Part shown: in pieces, positions 35,691-46,761 of the stretch
Numbering within the stretch: position 1 is the first letter of the stretch
Layout of the letters: each line of letters starts with the position of its first letter
Assembly (NCBI GenBank): GCA_037176845.1
Contig: JAYKXP010000028.1
Location: forward strand, 1 to 64,000
DNA: 64,000 nt
Source of the DNA: Paramarasmius palmivorus
Taxonomy: Eukaryota > Basidiomycota > Agaricomycetes > Agaricales > Marasmiaceae
Reading direction: 5' to 3'
The notes under the pieces: model-generated
The model's input: only the letters and a program-made list of their open reading frames with translations
Database searches by the model: none
Told to the model about the DNA's origin: nothing
Translations under genes and position numbers: made by a program

Positions 35691-37319
35691 ATGTTTATTG
35701 TTCGTGTCCGAACATGTCACGCACTTATGTACCTGGTCTCGAAGGTCTTTTATTCAAGTTTCCTAACAGGAACTGCTTTGTCCGCTCCTCTCATATTCAC
35801 CTTCTCTGCTGGCAGAGCTGACGAGGTTTCTACCACCTACGAGCTGGCCGTCTCATCCTACACATTCAGCACTATCCTTAACGACTTGACGACTGTATCG
35901 ATATCATGGAATATTCCCCTGTATTTATAAAGGCCCGTGTGGTGGCTTTCTGTGGGTAGACTCCGCCATCTTTCTCTATCCTTTCTAACACGTTGATAGC
36001 TTTAATTGCTCTGATTGGTTTTGCGTGGGCCGTACTGTTATGTGTGGATCTTTACTTGCAATGGGATGGACTGGACAGGCCAGGAAGTGCGTGCTTTTTC
36101 GTTCCGTATCTGAGCGGCCATTGATCAACTACGTCTAGAATCATTCACCATTGTTATGCTCATTCTTGACACCCTAACCATTTTCATGGTGCTCATACTG
36201 TGAATATCTCCCAACTTTCCGAAGAACCCAGCGGCTGACGCAATTCCTATGAAGCCTGGCTCTCCCATTCAGACCTTGGTTAGACGCAGCACGTTGTCTG
36301 TTTCTCTTCGTTACACACGTCGGTACGTGTGTGCGACAAAACATGTTGATCATCGACTAATGACTCGAGCAGGACTTGCAATCGCTTTCGCACGCTGGTC
36401 TCCTACAATGACTTGCCCTACTGCCAGTGCGTAATAAACCTGTAGAAATGAACGCGTTCGTTAACCATTTTTTCATAGCGGCTGACGAAGAAGGTTCATG
36501 TCGACTTGCCAATTTTTACATTCTTTTAGCAAGTTGGGTCATTCCAGCCCTAGGTACGTATTCAAGCTAGCTCGCGCCTACCATTGACTAACAAGAACCA
36601 CTGTAGTGATTGTCTACGCTGGAGGTCTCGGGCTGATGCTATACCGACGTAAACGTCTACAGGCACGAGAAGAGGCCACCAAATCCCAAAACCCCACATC
36701 CACATCCCCAACTTCCGACGTCGACGTCGAAAAGAGGATATCCGGCTCCACCAACAGTCGAGAATCATTCTTCCCAGAAGCAAAATCTTCACTGCGCAAC
36801 TCTGAATCGGATCTCAGCCGTAGCGTATACACAGAATCTTCTGCCAGCTACAGCAACAGAGCAAGCAGTCAGCCCGATTCGAGGCAGAGTAGTATCGCCG
36901 AGCCAAGGCGGAGCTATGTGCCTCAAAATCGACGGAGTGATCTTCGAATCACTATCCCTGGGCCTGATCCGAGGCATAGGAGCATGGTAGAGTCTAGGCG
37001 AAGTTACTTGGTGAACAACAGACGAAGCGACCTTAGAATATCTCATCCTCGGCTCTTGGCCGCTGACCCTAGACGAAGCCACCTACCTAGCCCGCAAACA
37101 CCGAGTCCTAGACGGAGCTCACAAACCGATTTTCGACGTTCTGGTCCGGGACCAATGGATCCTAGGTGGAGTCGACAATCTCGTTTGCATCAGAGCTATA
37201 TACATCCTGTGGCAGACCCTCGGCATAGTGCGCGATCTAGACGCATTGTGAGTCGTCAGTTTGACCACACACAAAATACGCAGCCTGCTAGTCCCGTTGA
37301 ATTCGGGCGGGCTCTTTGA
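35691..37319 (+). CDS. Tetraspan membrane protein with Arg-Arg-Ser repeat tail
   Basis: Exons of a multi-spanning protein on the plus strand: ALIALIGFAWAVLLCVDLYL, FTIVMLILDTLTIFMVLIL, SCRLANFYILLASWVIPAL and IVYAGGLGLMLYRRKRLQ, the fourth ending in a basic stop-transfer. The layout resembles the other tetraspan genes in this window. The C-terminal ~240 residues are disordered and contain imperfect repeats around RRS: EPRRSYVPQNRRSDLRITIP, ESRRSYLVNNRRSDLRIS, DPRRSHLPS, SPRRSSQTDF and so on. The stop is after EFGRAL at 37317-37319. The first exon is not certain. An ATG at 35691 opens MFIVRVRT, but its splice into the GTALSAPLIFTF exon lacks a clear donor, so the start may lie elsewhere. Confidence 0.6.
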
Positions 37320-37461
37320 TACGCGTGCAGGACATGGACACGGACTTGTCTATTATATCGTAGATTCAGGATAGATGTTATTAAGTATTGTATGTTTAGC
37401 TATTTAGCTTCAATGATTGATCGAAGCCATGTTTTGCCTGGAGGTTCTCGGTTAGGATCCT

Positions 37462-37913
37462 TTAGTTTCTGGAGGTAGACCGTTGCAGACGTACCAAATC
37501 CCTCCAAGTTTCCTCCTCGTCATTCTCTGTCTGTAGCTGGTAAACCTGCAAAAATCCTTTCCATCTGGGGACACATCAGATTGCGGCTTTCGGATTAATA
37601 CATTCATACTCACGTCAACCATCCCCTCTCATCGCAATCCATAAACTCCAGCAATTCATCTTTGGTTTCTTGCGTAAAGGGCTGGCCATTGGTATCCGTA
37701 GCCCATTTATCTAAACCTTCTGGGGAAAGTGCGGCATTTTCTGGGAGCTCTGTACCTGTCGGAGTGGGTGTGCAGTATTTGCCAAAGATGTGTTTTAGGG
37801 CAAGTTCAAACTGCGATTTGTGGAGATTGAAAATGAGATCAAATGTGATGGAAGTGCTACTGTACCGACTCGGTGATTGAACCTTCGGAATCTAGGAGAG
37901 CTTTGGAGGACAT
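37462..37913 (-). CDS. Small EF-hand-like protein
   Basis: Three exons close in phase: complement(37462..37564, 37614..37810, 37866..37913), 115 residues, start MSSKALLDSEGSITES, stop after RLQRSTSRN. It has FELALKHIFGKYCTPTPTG, an ALSPEGLDKWATDTNGQPFT segment and DELLEFMDCDERGWLTWKGF followed by LQVYQLQTENDEEETWRDL. The acidic loops with a following helix look EF-hand-like (DTNGQPFT, DCDERGWL). The GWLT..GFLQVYQLQ...DEEETWRDL end resembles the EF-hand-associated part of Miro GTPases. It may be a calcium- or partner-binding adaptor. A classical 12-residue loop with all ligands is not obvious, so Ca2+ binding is unproven. Confidence 0.65.
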
Positions 37914-38007
37914 GGTTTTTGGAGAAGAGCAAAATGATTGCTCGCGATCTGATTTTTGAAAAAACTTCACACGACGCGTCTTTTAGCACACAGACAAGGT
38001 AATACTG

Positions 38008-38852
38008 CTACTTTTTCAAGGTAAGCTTCCAAATCTCTACACCTTCCCACTCATCCCTGTCCCACTTTATACCACTCTTCTCCATCGCCTTTGAAACTTT
38101 CCTGTCCGGTATTCGGTCAACAGCAAAGTTCCACTGTTCTCGTGCTTCTGCCAAGGTACGGTCTACCAGCGAAGGATCGCGGCGCTCAAGGCAGAGTAAG
38201 ACTGGCGGTGAACGACCCGAAGTGATGCACAGTGTATGAATGGTACGTAAAAGAGGCGAAATGAGACTTGGCTCATAAACAGTGTCCGCAGTTATAATGA
38301 GATCGAAATGGTTTGCAATGAGATTGGTATTACTAGTCCCGACAGTTGGAGTATTGGTGCTAGCAATGACGTTTGGGTGATCCCAAATCCACTTGTCCGA
38401 TCCAACTGTCCAGTCTAATTCGCGGATGAAGATTGTATTGGACTCCAAAGGTAGATGAGGAAGGTTGTTTGTTATATTCTGGGCAAGAACCGTGTTGATA
38501 ACGAGAGCAGTGTCTGTAGCAACGACTTGCTTCCATCCGAGGGCGGCCAAGACGAGACTGGGGTCCAAGAGTAGAATTAAACATTAGGTGCTGTATAAGC
38601 AATACGGGAGACCCACCTAGTTAGACCGATGCCGCTGCCTAATTCAATGACACTGCATCCAGGTTTGACAAAATGAGCGAGATATGCAGATAGACACTGC
38701 GCGCCTAGCCACAAAGCAGTACCATTAGAGAGTCCACTGTCTGATTGCGCCAACTGAAAATGAAAATTTGAAGAGAATTCATAGTCGAGAATGGGTAAAT
38801 GTTTCGTATTCTGGGCTGGAGACGGAGACATGAGGGCGAGCTCGGTTACCAT
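38008..38852 (-). CDS. Family-16 (seven-beta-strand) protein methyltransferase
   Basis: Start MVTELALMSPSPAQNTK at 38850-38852; exons at about 38577-38852 and 38008-38560; stop at 38008 after EIWKLTLKK. The AdoMet-binding motif I is VIELGSGIGLT. Later come GWKQVVATDTALVINTVLAQ and FDLIITADTVYEPSLI, where DTVYEP is the D-x-x-Y-type motif of the METTL21/FAM86/EFM branch. An N-terminal GTALWLGAQCLSAYL segment precedes motif I as in that group. The likely substrate is a lysine of a translation factor or another protein, but the sequence does not show which. The gene is divergent from the RhoGEF at 38972, with 119 bp between starts. Confidence 0.78.
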
Positions 38853-38971
38853 GAGGCAGCGGCTTTTGTTTGGTTACGGTTTGGTTGCGGCCACAAAAGG
38901 TAACGGGCTGCTACTTCCCTTCGCAGTCGACCACGTTTTGGATATCGAGCTCGTCGTCGTCGTAGGCGGCG

Positions 38972-41900
38972 ATGAAAGCCTTTTTTTCTCGCCTGCATCT
39001 CGGCGGCACCAAACCAGACAAGGACAAGGATCTTCCAGCAAGCCAGCCAAAGGAAAAGTTTCCCCCACTCAGATCCTGGCCTCCTGCTTCATCCCAGGAT
39101 CCTGATTTCTCAAACAGAAATTCTTCCCTCAAACCTCTCCCAGATATTATCCAAGATCGTCCTTTACCAGCTATTGTCCCCACAGAATCACTGGCTGCCG
39201 CAATAGGTCCAATACAGCGGTCTTCATCGGAACCAAGTCCTACTTCCCCAACAATTCAATCCAAATCTCCCCCTCCACCGAAATCGCCAACTTTGAGAGA
39301 AGACGACAGGGATACCCTTCAAGATTTGCGTACTACATCTCCCCAACCTCAACCAGACTCTACAGGTCGTAGCTCACGAAAGACCAACGGTAGCACTCAG
39401 AGCAACAACAACGCCACCGATATCCAGAAAAAAGTCGCTTTTATATCACCATCTCCTACATTTGACGAGCCACCGCCTGGGAGCCCAACCTTATCGGCAT
39501 CGCCAGCTGCTGTAGCACCCTTGAAGACCAACGTTTCGCGTTTCCAGGCTACCCATAAAGAGCCTCGTGGTTCGACGTCTTCTGCGGGCACCGCAGGTGC
39601 TTCTTCTTCGAAAACAGATCTGGGTTCAACGAAGAATGGCGTTGGAGGCGGAAAAGCTTCGTCGATGCGTACAGCTTCCCCGTATGCACAGAGTGTTCGA
39701 TCTGGGACTCCATATTCCCAAATGTCTAACACTACTAGTGGAAGTAGGATACTGGCTGCTACCAGCTGGAGTGAGGTGACAGAAGAGGACTTGGTTTCAA
39801 ATCTGGGTTCACGAGAGAGAACAAGACAAGAGGTGTTGTTCGAGATCATTAGCAGTGAGGACCGGTGCGTCATTTCTTACATCCTCTACTTTTTTTCCGG
39901 CCATGACTCAGTCTTATTTTATTAGATACGTGCAAGAACTTGCAAAGATGAAGGATACATTTATTGACCCGCTTCTGCACCCCTACTCATCGTCAGGGAC
40001 CGCGTCACCGATATCATCCACGCCAAACCTCGATTACCGAGAAGATTTTTACCGCTCAGAATCACCGTCGGAATCAACAGATCAGCTTCCCCCTATAGCT
40101 GCGCGGTTTATGTCCCCGACCCCATCTATCCCCTCGCGCACCCAGAATATTGATGGGGAGTCCATGGAGACTGACGAAGATGATTTTGACGACGACACAC
40201 CTCCGAAAGATTATCCTTCGAGAAAAGGTGCAACTTCCCAAGCTTCAAAGCATAACCATCCGCGGTCACCTTATCGCTCTAACCGCGGAAATGGTAACGG
40301 CAAACCGTCTCCTGTGGTGCCATTCCCATCACGGTCTCATCACTCCTTACCGCCTCCGCCTCGAGCTAATTTCAACGCGTCGACGCAGTCTCTGGGGCGG
40401 CAATCGACTGCCGTAGAGCACTCTACGCAGTCACATCACCGAGAGAGGAACTATAGCCAGGGGCAATCAACAGTCAGCAAGGAAAAGGGCATGCTGAGGA
40501 AGTTGAAGAAGAGCGATACGAAAGGCCCGGCTGTGTTGAGGGATACTGTTGCACCGCAACAGCTTCCCGAAGACTTACGGATATGCCTGGAGGTGATCGA
40601 TAGTGGGGTATTTGATGGACACAAGAGACTCTCCGAGGCATTGAAAAAGAGATATGACGAGCAGTTCCCGCTTGTGCGGTCTCTGGCGGACGTATTTGTG
40701 GCAAACGTAAGGATCCAATTCTACCCTGTCCAAATGGCTCCAGCACTGACTCCACACCTCTATACAGTCGGATATTTTTCAAGGCTATGCCAAATATGTC
40801 CTACACCTTGAACGTGCTCTCGAGCAAGTCGATGCGGCATTATCAAATGTCTCGACCAAGAAGCCAAAGAACCAAGACATGGCCGAGTGGCAGAAAGTAT
40901 GCAATGTGCTGCAAAGGCTCGAGGAGACCGCTGGTGAGAAGGGCGAGACTGGCCTAGCCATCACCCTTTCGAAACCATTCCAGCGGTTACTCAAGTACCC
41001 ACTACTCTTCCAAAATCTGTTGTTCCACACAGATCCCAGCACTTTCGAGTACGAGAGTACACTTCAGATGGTTGCAGAGGTCGAGAGCATAGTAAGGAGT
41101 ATCGAAGACGAGAAGATTCAGAAGGAGGAGAGAGATAAGACGCGGGATGCATTTGCAAGGATTGAAGGATTGGACAAAGTCCGACAAGTTGCCGCGCCCA
41201 AGCCCTCTCGAGTGCTGATTAGGGAACGACAATGCCCGCCAGCTGTAGGCAGTCCGGGAAAGGGCTCATCACCGCAAGGTGTCCGAGGAAAATCGAGCTT
41301 CAAGAAGCTGAGCGACGTCCTAAGTACAGGGAAGAAGGATCTGTGGTTTGTCGAATTCAACGATGTCGTACTATTGTGCCAAAGGACCGGAACGACCAGT
41401 TTACCCCTCGTAGCTGCGACCAGCTCCAGGACAAACTCATTACCAGAACTTCAGGGAAAGTCCAAGTACGCGACCACGGGAAGGAGGAATTCACATACGA
41501 AGCCAAGAAACTTGTACAAATTTATAAAGGTCAGAGGCCCATTCATCAGTGATTGTTGTTTAAAGTTCTGACATTGTATTCAGATTGAAACATGGCAAAT
41601 GATAGGAGAAGGCCCTCAACCGGGAGAAGGACTCGTCTCCAAGGAAGAGTGCGTATTTAATTCCTGTTGTCACATTAAAGGGCTCTATCTGACAGAATGA
41701 TTAGCGTTGCACGTTCGCGTGCCCAAGTGGGGAAACCGCAGCCACGGATCGTTCCAATGCCAGACGATGATGATGATGACGACGACTGCGATTCAGATGA
41801 TTCTGATAGGAAGAGCAAAATGAGCTTTTCCTATTGGGGTGCAGACAAAGTCACCGTTCAAAAGCCGCTCATTAAGCCACGCGTCACTACTGCAAGGAGG

Positions 41901-42278
41901 GTTGCAGGGCCATCGTATGGCAGAGAATCCTCTGCCAACGCCAAATTTGGCACTCGACTGGTTTCTGATGGTGCTGCCAACGGAAGCAGTCCTCGACCAG
42001 TTAACCGGAAAGTGACATCAACACCGACATCCAGGTTACGGCCGATTACAAACGACGAGATGAAGGCCACGGTTACTCGACCTGGGTGGAACTCAAATAC
42101 CAGTACACATGGCACGAGGTCACCGAACGCTGCTTCGCCGAAAATCCAGCAGCAGCGTTCGAGGAATACTTCACAGACAAGCGCGGCGACTCGAACAAAC
42201 GGTGGAGTAGCCAAAATGTCGTCACCCGTACCATCGGAGGATTCTGGGGTAGGCCTACGTCCCCAGTTTCTTGTGTAG
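38972..42278 (+). CDS. Rho guanine-nucleotide exchange factor (DH domain)
   Basis: Start MKAFFSRLHLGGTKPDKD at 38972. About 300 residues of Ser/Pro-rich disordered sequence precede SRERTRQEVLFEIISSEDR, then YVQELAKMKDTFIDPLLHPY: the opening helix of a DH domain, followed by a long Ser-rich insert. The DH core continues with SKPFQRLLKYPLLFQNLLFH and ESTLQMVAEVESIVRSIEDE. A PH-like segment follows (KDLWFVEFNDVVLLCQRTG...NLYKFIKIETW) and then a disordered tail with an Asp run encoded by GAT/GAC repeats near 41766-41787. It would load GTP on a Rho-family GTPase at sites of polarised growth. The stop used is 42276-42278; an alternative last intron (42243-42313) could swap the last few residues. 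The DH domain is split by an unusually long insert (about 230 residues). Confidence 0.78.
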
Positions 42279-42775
42279 GAATCATCGTTGAACTAACGTT
42301 CTTGATTTGAAGGTTCAAGTCAAGATGTAGAGGAAGCAGTATGAATGAACGCTAAGTCCTGACGATATCTTTGTTTCTTTTGATATCCACTACGCTATCA
42401 TCGTTTTATCTTGTTCCTTTTCTGTTGCACGCCTTTGGACAACCCATCGATCCTTCTGCTTTGTTACATCAGCTTGTTCTGCCAGCTCTCATTATGACGA
42501 ATTATAATGCCTTGCTCGGATTCCCTTCCGTTGTTCTATATCGTATATCATACTCATACGCATACCACTCTCCTTCCTGCGGTTTTTATTCTGAAGCTTA
42601 GTCTCAGCCATCGGTTCAATACCCCCATTACCCTCGTTTGCTCATTATATGACATGTCTATTTTCTCTTTGTGAACCAAAACGCACCCTCGTTACTAATA
42701 ATTCCATCCCGCCCACATACTTATCTACTTCAGTCTAGATTACAGATTTGTATCATCATCATGCTTCTCTGGATT
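42279..42775. other. Convergent intergenic spacer
   Basis: This is 497 bp between the stops of the RhoGEF (plus) and asparagine synthetase (minus). It is AT-rich with several TTTT and AATAAA-like words. It presumably holds both 3' UTRs. No gene is seen. Confidence 0.4.
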
Positions 42776-45073
42776 TCATTCGTATGCTGCGTTGTGAATG
42801 CTGACACTTCTGCCTGATGGATCTGAGGAGCATCCCCAGTCGCCACGGGGTATCCAACTATAGTGGAATTAGAGGAGCCACCAGTAGAGTCAATATGGAG
42901 CTCACCGAATAGCAGTGCTAGCTGCTGCTTTGGTTGGGAATTGTGCTTTGAAGAGGAGAAGCCTTGTGAGCAAGTAGAAGGTGTAAAAAGGGAGTTCGGA
43001 TTACCATCGAAAATTTCCCGAATGTAATAAGCCTCCTTGGTATCGGGGGTATCCTCGGGCCATCGTTCGGCACGTTTCTCGAACTGTTCATCAGAGACAA
43101 CAGCTGCAGCGTGATCTTTCATTCTGCATCAAAGTCATCGTGAGTTGCGAATACACCTCGAAAGCATGGCAAACTGACCCATCGATCCAGGAGTATCCAA
43201 CTCCGTCAGAAAATTGTTCTTTCTGTCTCCAGAGGATGGATTTGGGAAGATATGGCTGAGAGAGATTGTTGTTGGTTGGGTCATAAATCTTCAAATGGAA
43301 AAGGTTACCTTGCCGTCTGGTGCGCAGTCGAATGCTTTGCGAAGGACATACTGTATATACTATTAGCGAAAGAGCAAGCAGCAATCGAAGGCGGCTATTA
43401 CCTTCTCCATTTTGGGACATCCGTCTTCATCTACTTCTTGACTTGAACCTTTGCTAAACATCTTTTGTTGGGGATCAATGTTCATAGCTACTTCTAGGAA
43501 TTGCTTGTCTAAGAAAGGGACACGAGCTTCTAGGCCCCAAGCCATTGTTGACCTGAAAACCTTTAAGCGATATTTTCATGATGTCGAACCAATACTCACT
43601 TGTTGGCACGGAGACAGTCTGAAGTATGCAAGTTTTTGACTCTCCTTACACATTCCTGATGGAAAGATTTCGCGTCCGGCGCGGCGTGGAAGTATAAGTA
43701 TCCTGTTCAAGATGTTAGGTATCGCTGAAGTTGTATGGCGACTTCGCAGCCCACCTCCGAAGATCTCATCGCTTCCTTCACCACTGAGTACCATCTTCAC
43801 ACCCATTGCTTTGATTTTACGACTGAGCAGGTACATGGGTGTACTTGCCCGAACGGTAGTGACATCGAAAGTCTCTAGGTGGTATATGACATCTGGAATG
43901 GCATCGAGACCTTCTTGTACGGTGAACACGTATTCGTGGTGAACTGTTCCTAGATAATGGGCGGCTTTGCGGGCAGCTAGCAAATCGGGGGAGTTCTCTA
44001 GTCCGATAGAGAATGAGTGAAGTTGGGGCCAGGCGGCAATGGTTGCTGAAGTACATCACGTTGAATAATCAGTCTATAGAGTGATCAAAACGCCAGCTTA
44101 CTTTGTTCAGAGGCGAAGACAGGAGTTGTAGGTCCGCTGATTGACTCTTGGAGCTTTTTCTGTCGAAGTTCGAATTGCTGTCGCGCTACCTTTTCGGTTT
44201 CCCTGGCAGCGATCGAGGCAATCAAACTGCTGTCAAGACCACCGCTGAGGAGAACACCGTATGGGACTTCCGACATCAACCTCTTCCGAACTGCATCTTC
44301 CAGCGTAGTTCGCAAAAGTGTGAGGTCGACGGGTTGTGTGGGTATCGTAGCATCTGAGCCCTCAGCATCACCATTCCACCAAGAAGGTCGATAATAACGT
44401 GTAGTAGAGTCATCACGGCTGTCATATACGTGACCAGGTGGGAAAGCGATGATGGAGTCGCAATCATCGATGATTGCCTTGAGTTCAGATGCAAACCAAA
44501 CTGCACCTGGCTTTTTTGAGTTCCTCCCTTGATATAGAGTGGTGATACCGATGGGATCTCGAGCAGCAATAATGCGTGGTGGGGTAACTGATTCGTCGAG
44601 GAGAACGAATGAAAACATTCCGTCAAGTAGTTGACATAGACCCTTATCATGTTTCCGGTACTAAAAAAACAATTTAAGCACTGTAGTCGCGTCAAGGTGA
44701 TAGTATCTTACAAGTGGAATTATAGGTTCACAATCTGAGTGTGTCTTGAACTTGACATCGGGGCCCAAGGATGCACGGAGAGCAAGATGATTGTAAATCT
44801 CTCCGTTGACGGCCAAGATAGTTTTGCCATCTTCACTGATCAAGGGCTGGGCTCCAGTGTCTGTGAAAGATATCAGCGAGGAAAACGAACAAAATTTGTC
44901 GACGCACCGACACCAACGATTGCTAGACGTTCATGCACGAGAACAGATTCTTTCCCGACATAACAGCCCGACCAATCAGGACCACGATGCCGAAGCTTTT
45001 TTGAACAGGCGATAGCACGTGTCCTATAGCTTGCAGGAGAGTCTATGCCATGGGCAGCAAAGATACCACACAT
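42776..45073 (-). CDS. ASN1: Asparagine synthetase (glutamine-hydrolysing)
   Basis: Start [10 protein letters not shown] at 45071-45073; removal of Met exposes Cys as the glutaminase nucleophile. The N-terminal class II glutaminase has [25 protein letters not shown] and [11 protein letters not shown]. The synthetase domain has the PP-loop [11 protein letters not shown], then [17 protein letters not shown], the [19 protein letters not shown] segment and YVLRKAFD. The correct end is reached after two small introns: [20 protein letters not shown] followed by [14 protein letters not shown] and TGA at 42776-42778. It makes asparagine from aspartate, glutamine and ATP in the cytosol. The open frame running past this point into 42730 is an artefact of unspliced introns. 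It is divergent from PIS1, with 262 bp between starts that must serve as a shared promoter. Confidence 0.92.
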
Positions 45074-45335
45074 TTCCTAGAGAATTGGGATACGTGGCAC
45101 ACGAGATGGTGGAAGTACGAGACTGACAGCAGATTGTCCTTGAATTTTCCATTTTTTATCTTAGGAGGTTTTCTGACTCGATTGAGAGATAAGATAAGAT
45201 TTGGGATGACATTGAGAGAATGTGTCATGCTATCGGAGGAAAGTGCCATGTTGAGTGCGAGGCTTACGCTGTAAAAAAGTTAGCGCCCTCCCTTCTTCCA
45301 TCATCCCTTCCCTCACTTCCCGCAGCCCCACTGCC

Positions 45336-46512
45336 ATGTCTACAGGCAACCAGGACCGTCCTCAACAGCACCAGCAGTCCATCAGTGTCGTCGATGCTGG
45401 GTTTGCAACAGATTTGGCGACTGCCCAGACTTATTCCGAGAACGTCTTTCTTTTCGTTCCCAATCTCATTGGTGCGTTGTCAGCGCTGTCGAACGGTGGC
45501 GGTTTGAATTGTGCCTCACCTTGCTTTCAGGCTATACTCGTGTCATATTGGCCGCTCTTTCTTTACATTTCATGAGTTACCACCCGGTATACTCCACTAT
45601 AGCATATACGATTTCATGTTTATTGGACGCATTTGACGGGTATGCTGCGCGACGTCTTGGTCAATCCTCCAACTTTGGGGCTGTGTTGGATATGGTGACT
45701 GACCGGTGAGTTAACTCGTTCTACTCGTGCACACAGCGTGTCTCAGCCAAGTACTCTTAGGGCCACCACGAGCTGCTTGCTTTGCTATCTTTCCATCGCC
45801 TATCCGACCTATGCCATCTTCTTCCAATTCCTCATTGCCCTGGACTTTAGCAGTCACTACATGCACATGTACAGGTAAGACCGTTGGAACCATGCACCGC
45901 ATTTACAGCACTAACTGATCGTGGGCACGTCAGTTCTCTGTTGACCGGTTCCAAAAGTCACAAGTTGGTGACGAAGAAAGTCAGTCGGATTCTCTGGTAC
46001 TATTATAACGATTCTGTGGGTCCTTTAGTCTTACCAATGTGGACCGTTGCCTGACTTGTCCACAGCGCGTCTTGTTCCTTATCTGCGCAGCGAATGAGCT
46101 GTTCTTCGTCGCCCTCTACCTCAACAAGGAGACATCAAGACCAATTATGCCGGACCTTGCCGCTTTGTATCCTTGGATTCCCGTGGTTCCATCACTCCTC
46201 TCCTTTGCCCTTTCTCCCTTGGCGTACCTGTCACAACTTCCCGCCGTCCATGAGACACTTTCCGCCATCTTCTCGCTCGGAAGCGACCTTTTGGGATACA
46301 TCTCGCTTATCCCTATCCTTGGGAGTGTCGTTCAGGGTATTGTCAGCCTTGCGAGTGATGACTTAAGCTGGGCGCAATTCATTGCCTTGGTCACTTTCCC
46401 CGTTTGCTTCCTGAAGAATATCATCAACTTGGTACAACTTTGGAAAGCATCGAAAGTTATCGTTGGTGTGGACCTGGCCGAGAGAGAAAAGAGACGACAA
46501 AAGTTGCAATGA
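45336..46512 (+). CDS. PIS1: CDP-diacylglycerol-inositol 3-phosphatidyltransferase (PI synthase)
   Basis: Start MSTGNQDRPQQHQQSI at 45336; stop at 46510-46512. After VFLFVPNLIGYTRVILAALS comes the CDP-alcohol phosphotransferase signature DGYAARRLGQSSNFGAVLD followed by MVTDR, fitting D-G-x2-A-R-x8-G-x3-D-x3-D. Then come FLIALDFSSHYMHMYSSLL and VTKKVSRILWYYYN, as in fungal PIS1. The C-terminal half is longer than in yeast (~220 residues there), with a luminal-looking loop and helices LPAVHETLSAIFSLGSDLLG and FIALVTFPVCFLKNIINLV. The enzyme joins CDP-diacylglycerol and inositol in the ER. Several short introns interrupt it. CHO1, which uses the same lipid donor, lies 7.4 kb downstream on the other strand. 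Confidence 0.9.
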
Positions 46513-46761
46513 GGACTTAGCTACTGCTTGTTTGCCACATACTGCATATATTACTTTCAACGCATACGTATTTAGAGCTCTGTATATTCTTCCATTTGTG
46601 GATCGTAATAACACCAGTATTTTTAACTGTGAAACTAGGTCAATTCTAGAGAGTTCGGAGCAACCAGTCTCTGAATCACTTTGGACTGGACGGATAAGCC
46701 TCACGTGAGGGCGCCTAAAATTTCCAGACTCTCAACTTGGACGTCGACCAGGCTGAGGTGG

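Noticed and set aside
42730..43122. Alternative C-terminus of asparagine synthetase ending QICNLD
   Set aside because: It reads through two introns; splicing gives the family ending [13 protein letters not shown]...NAAYE.
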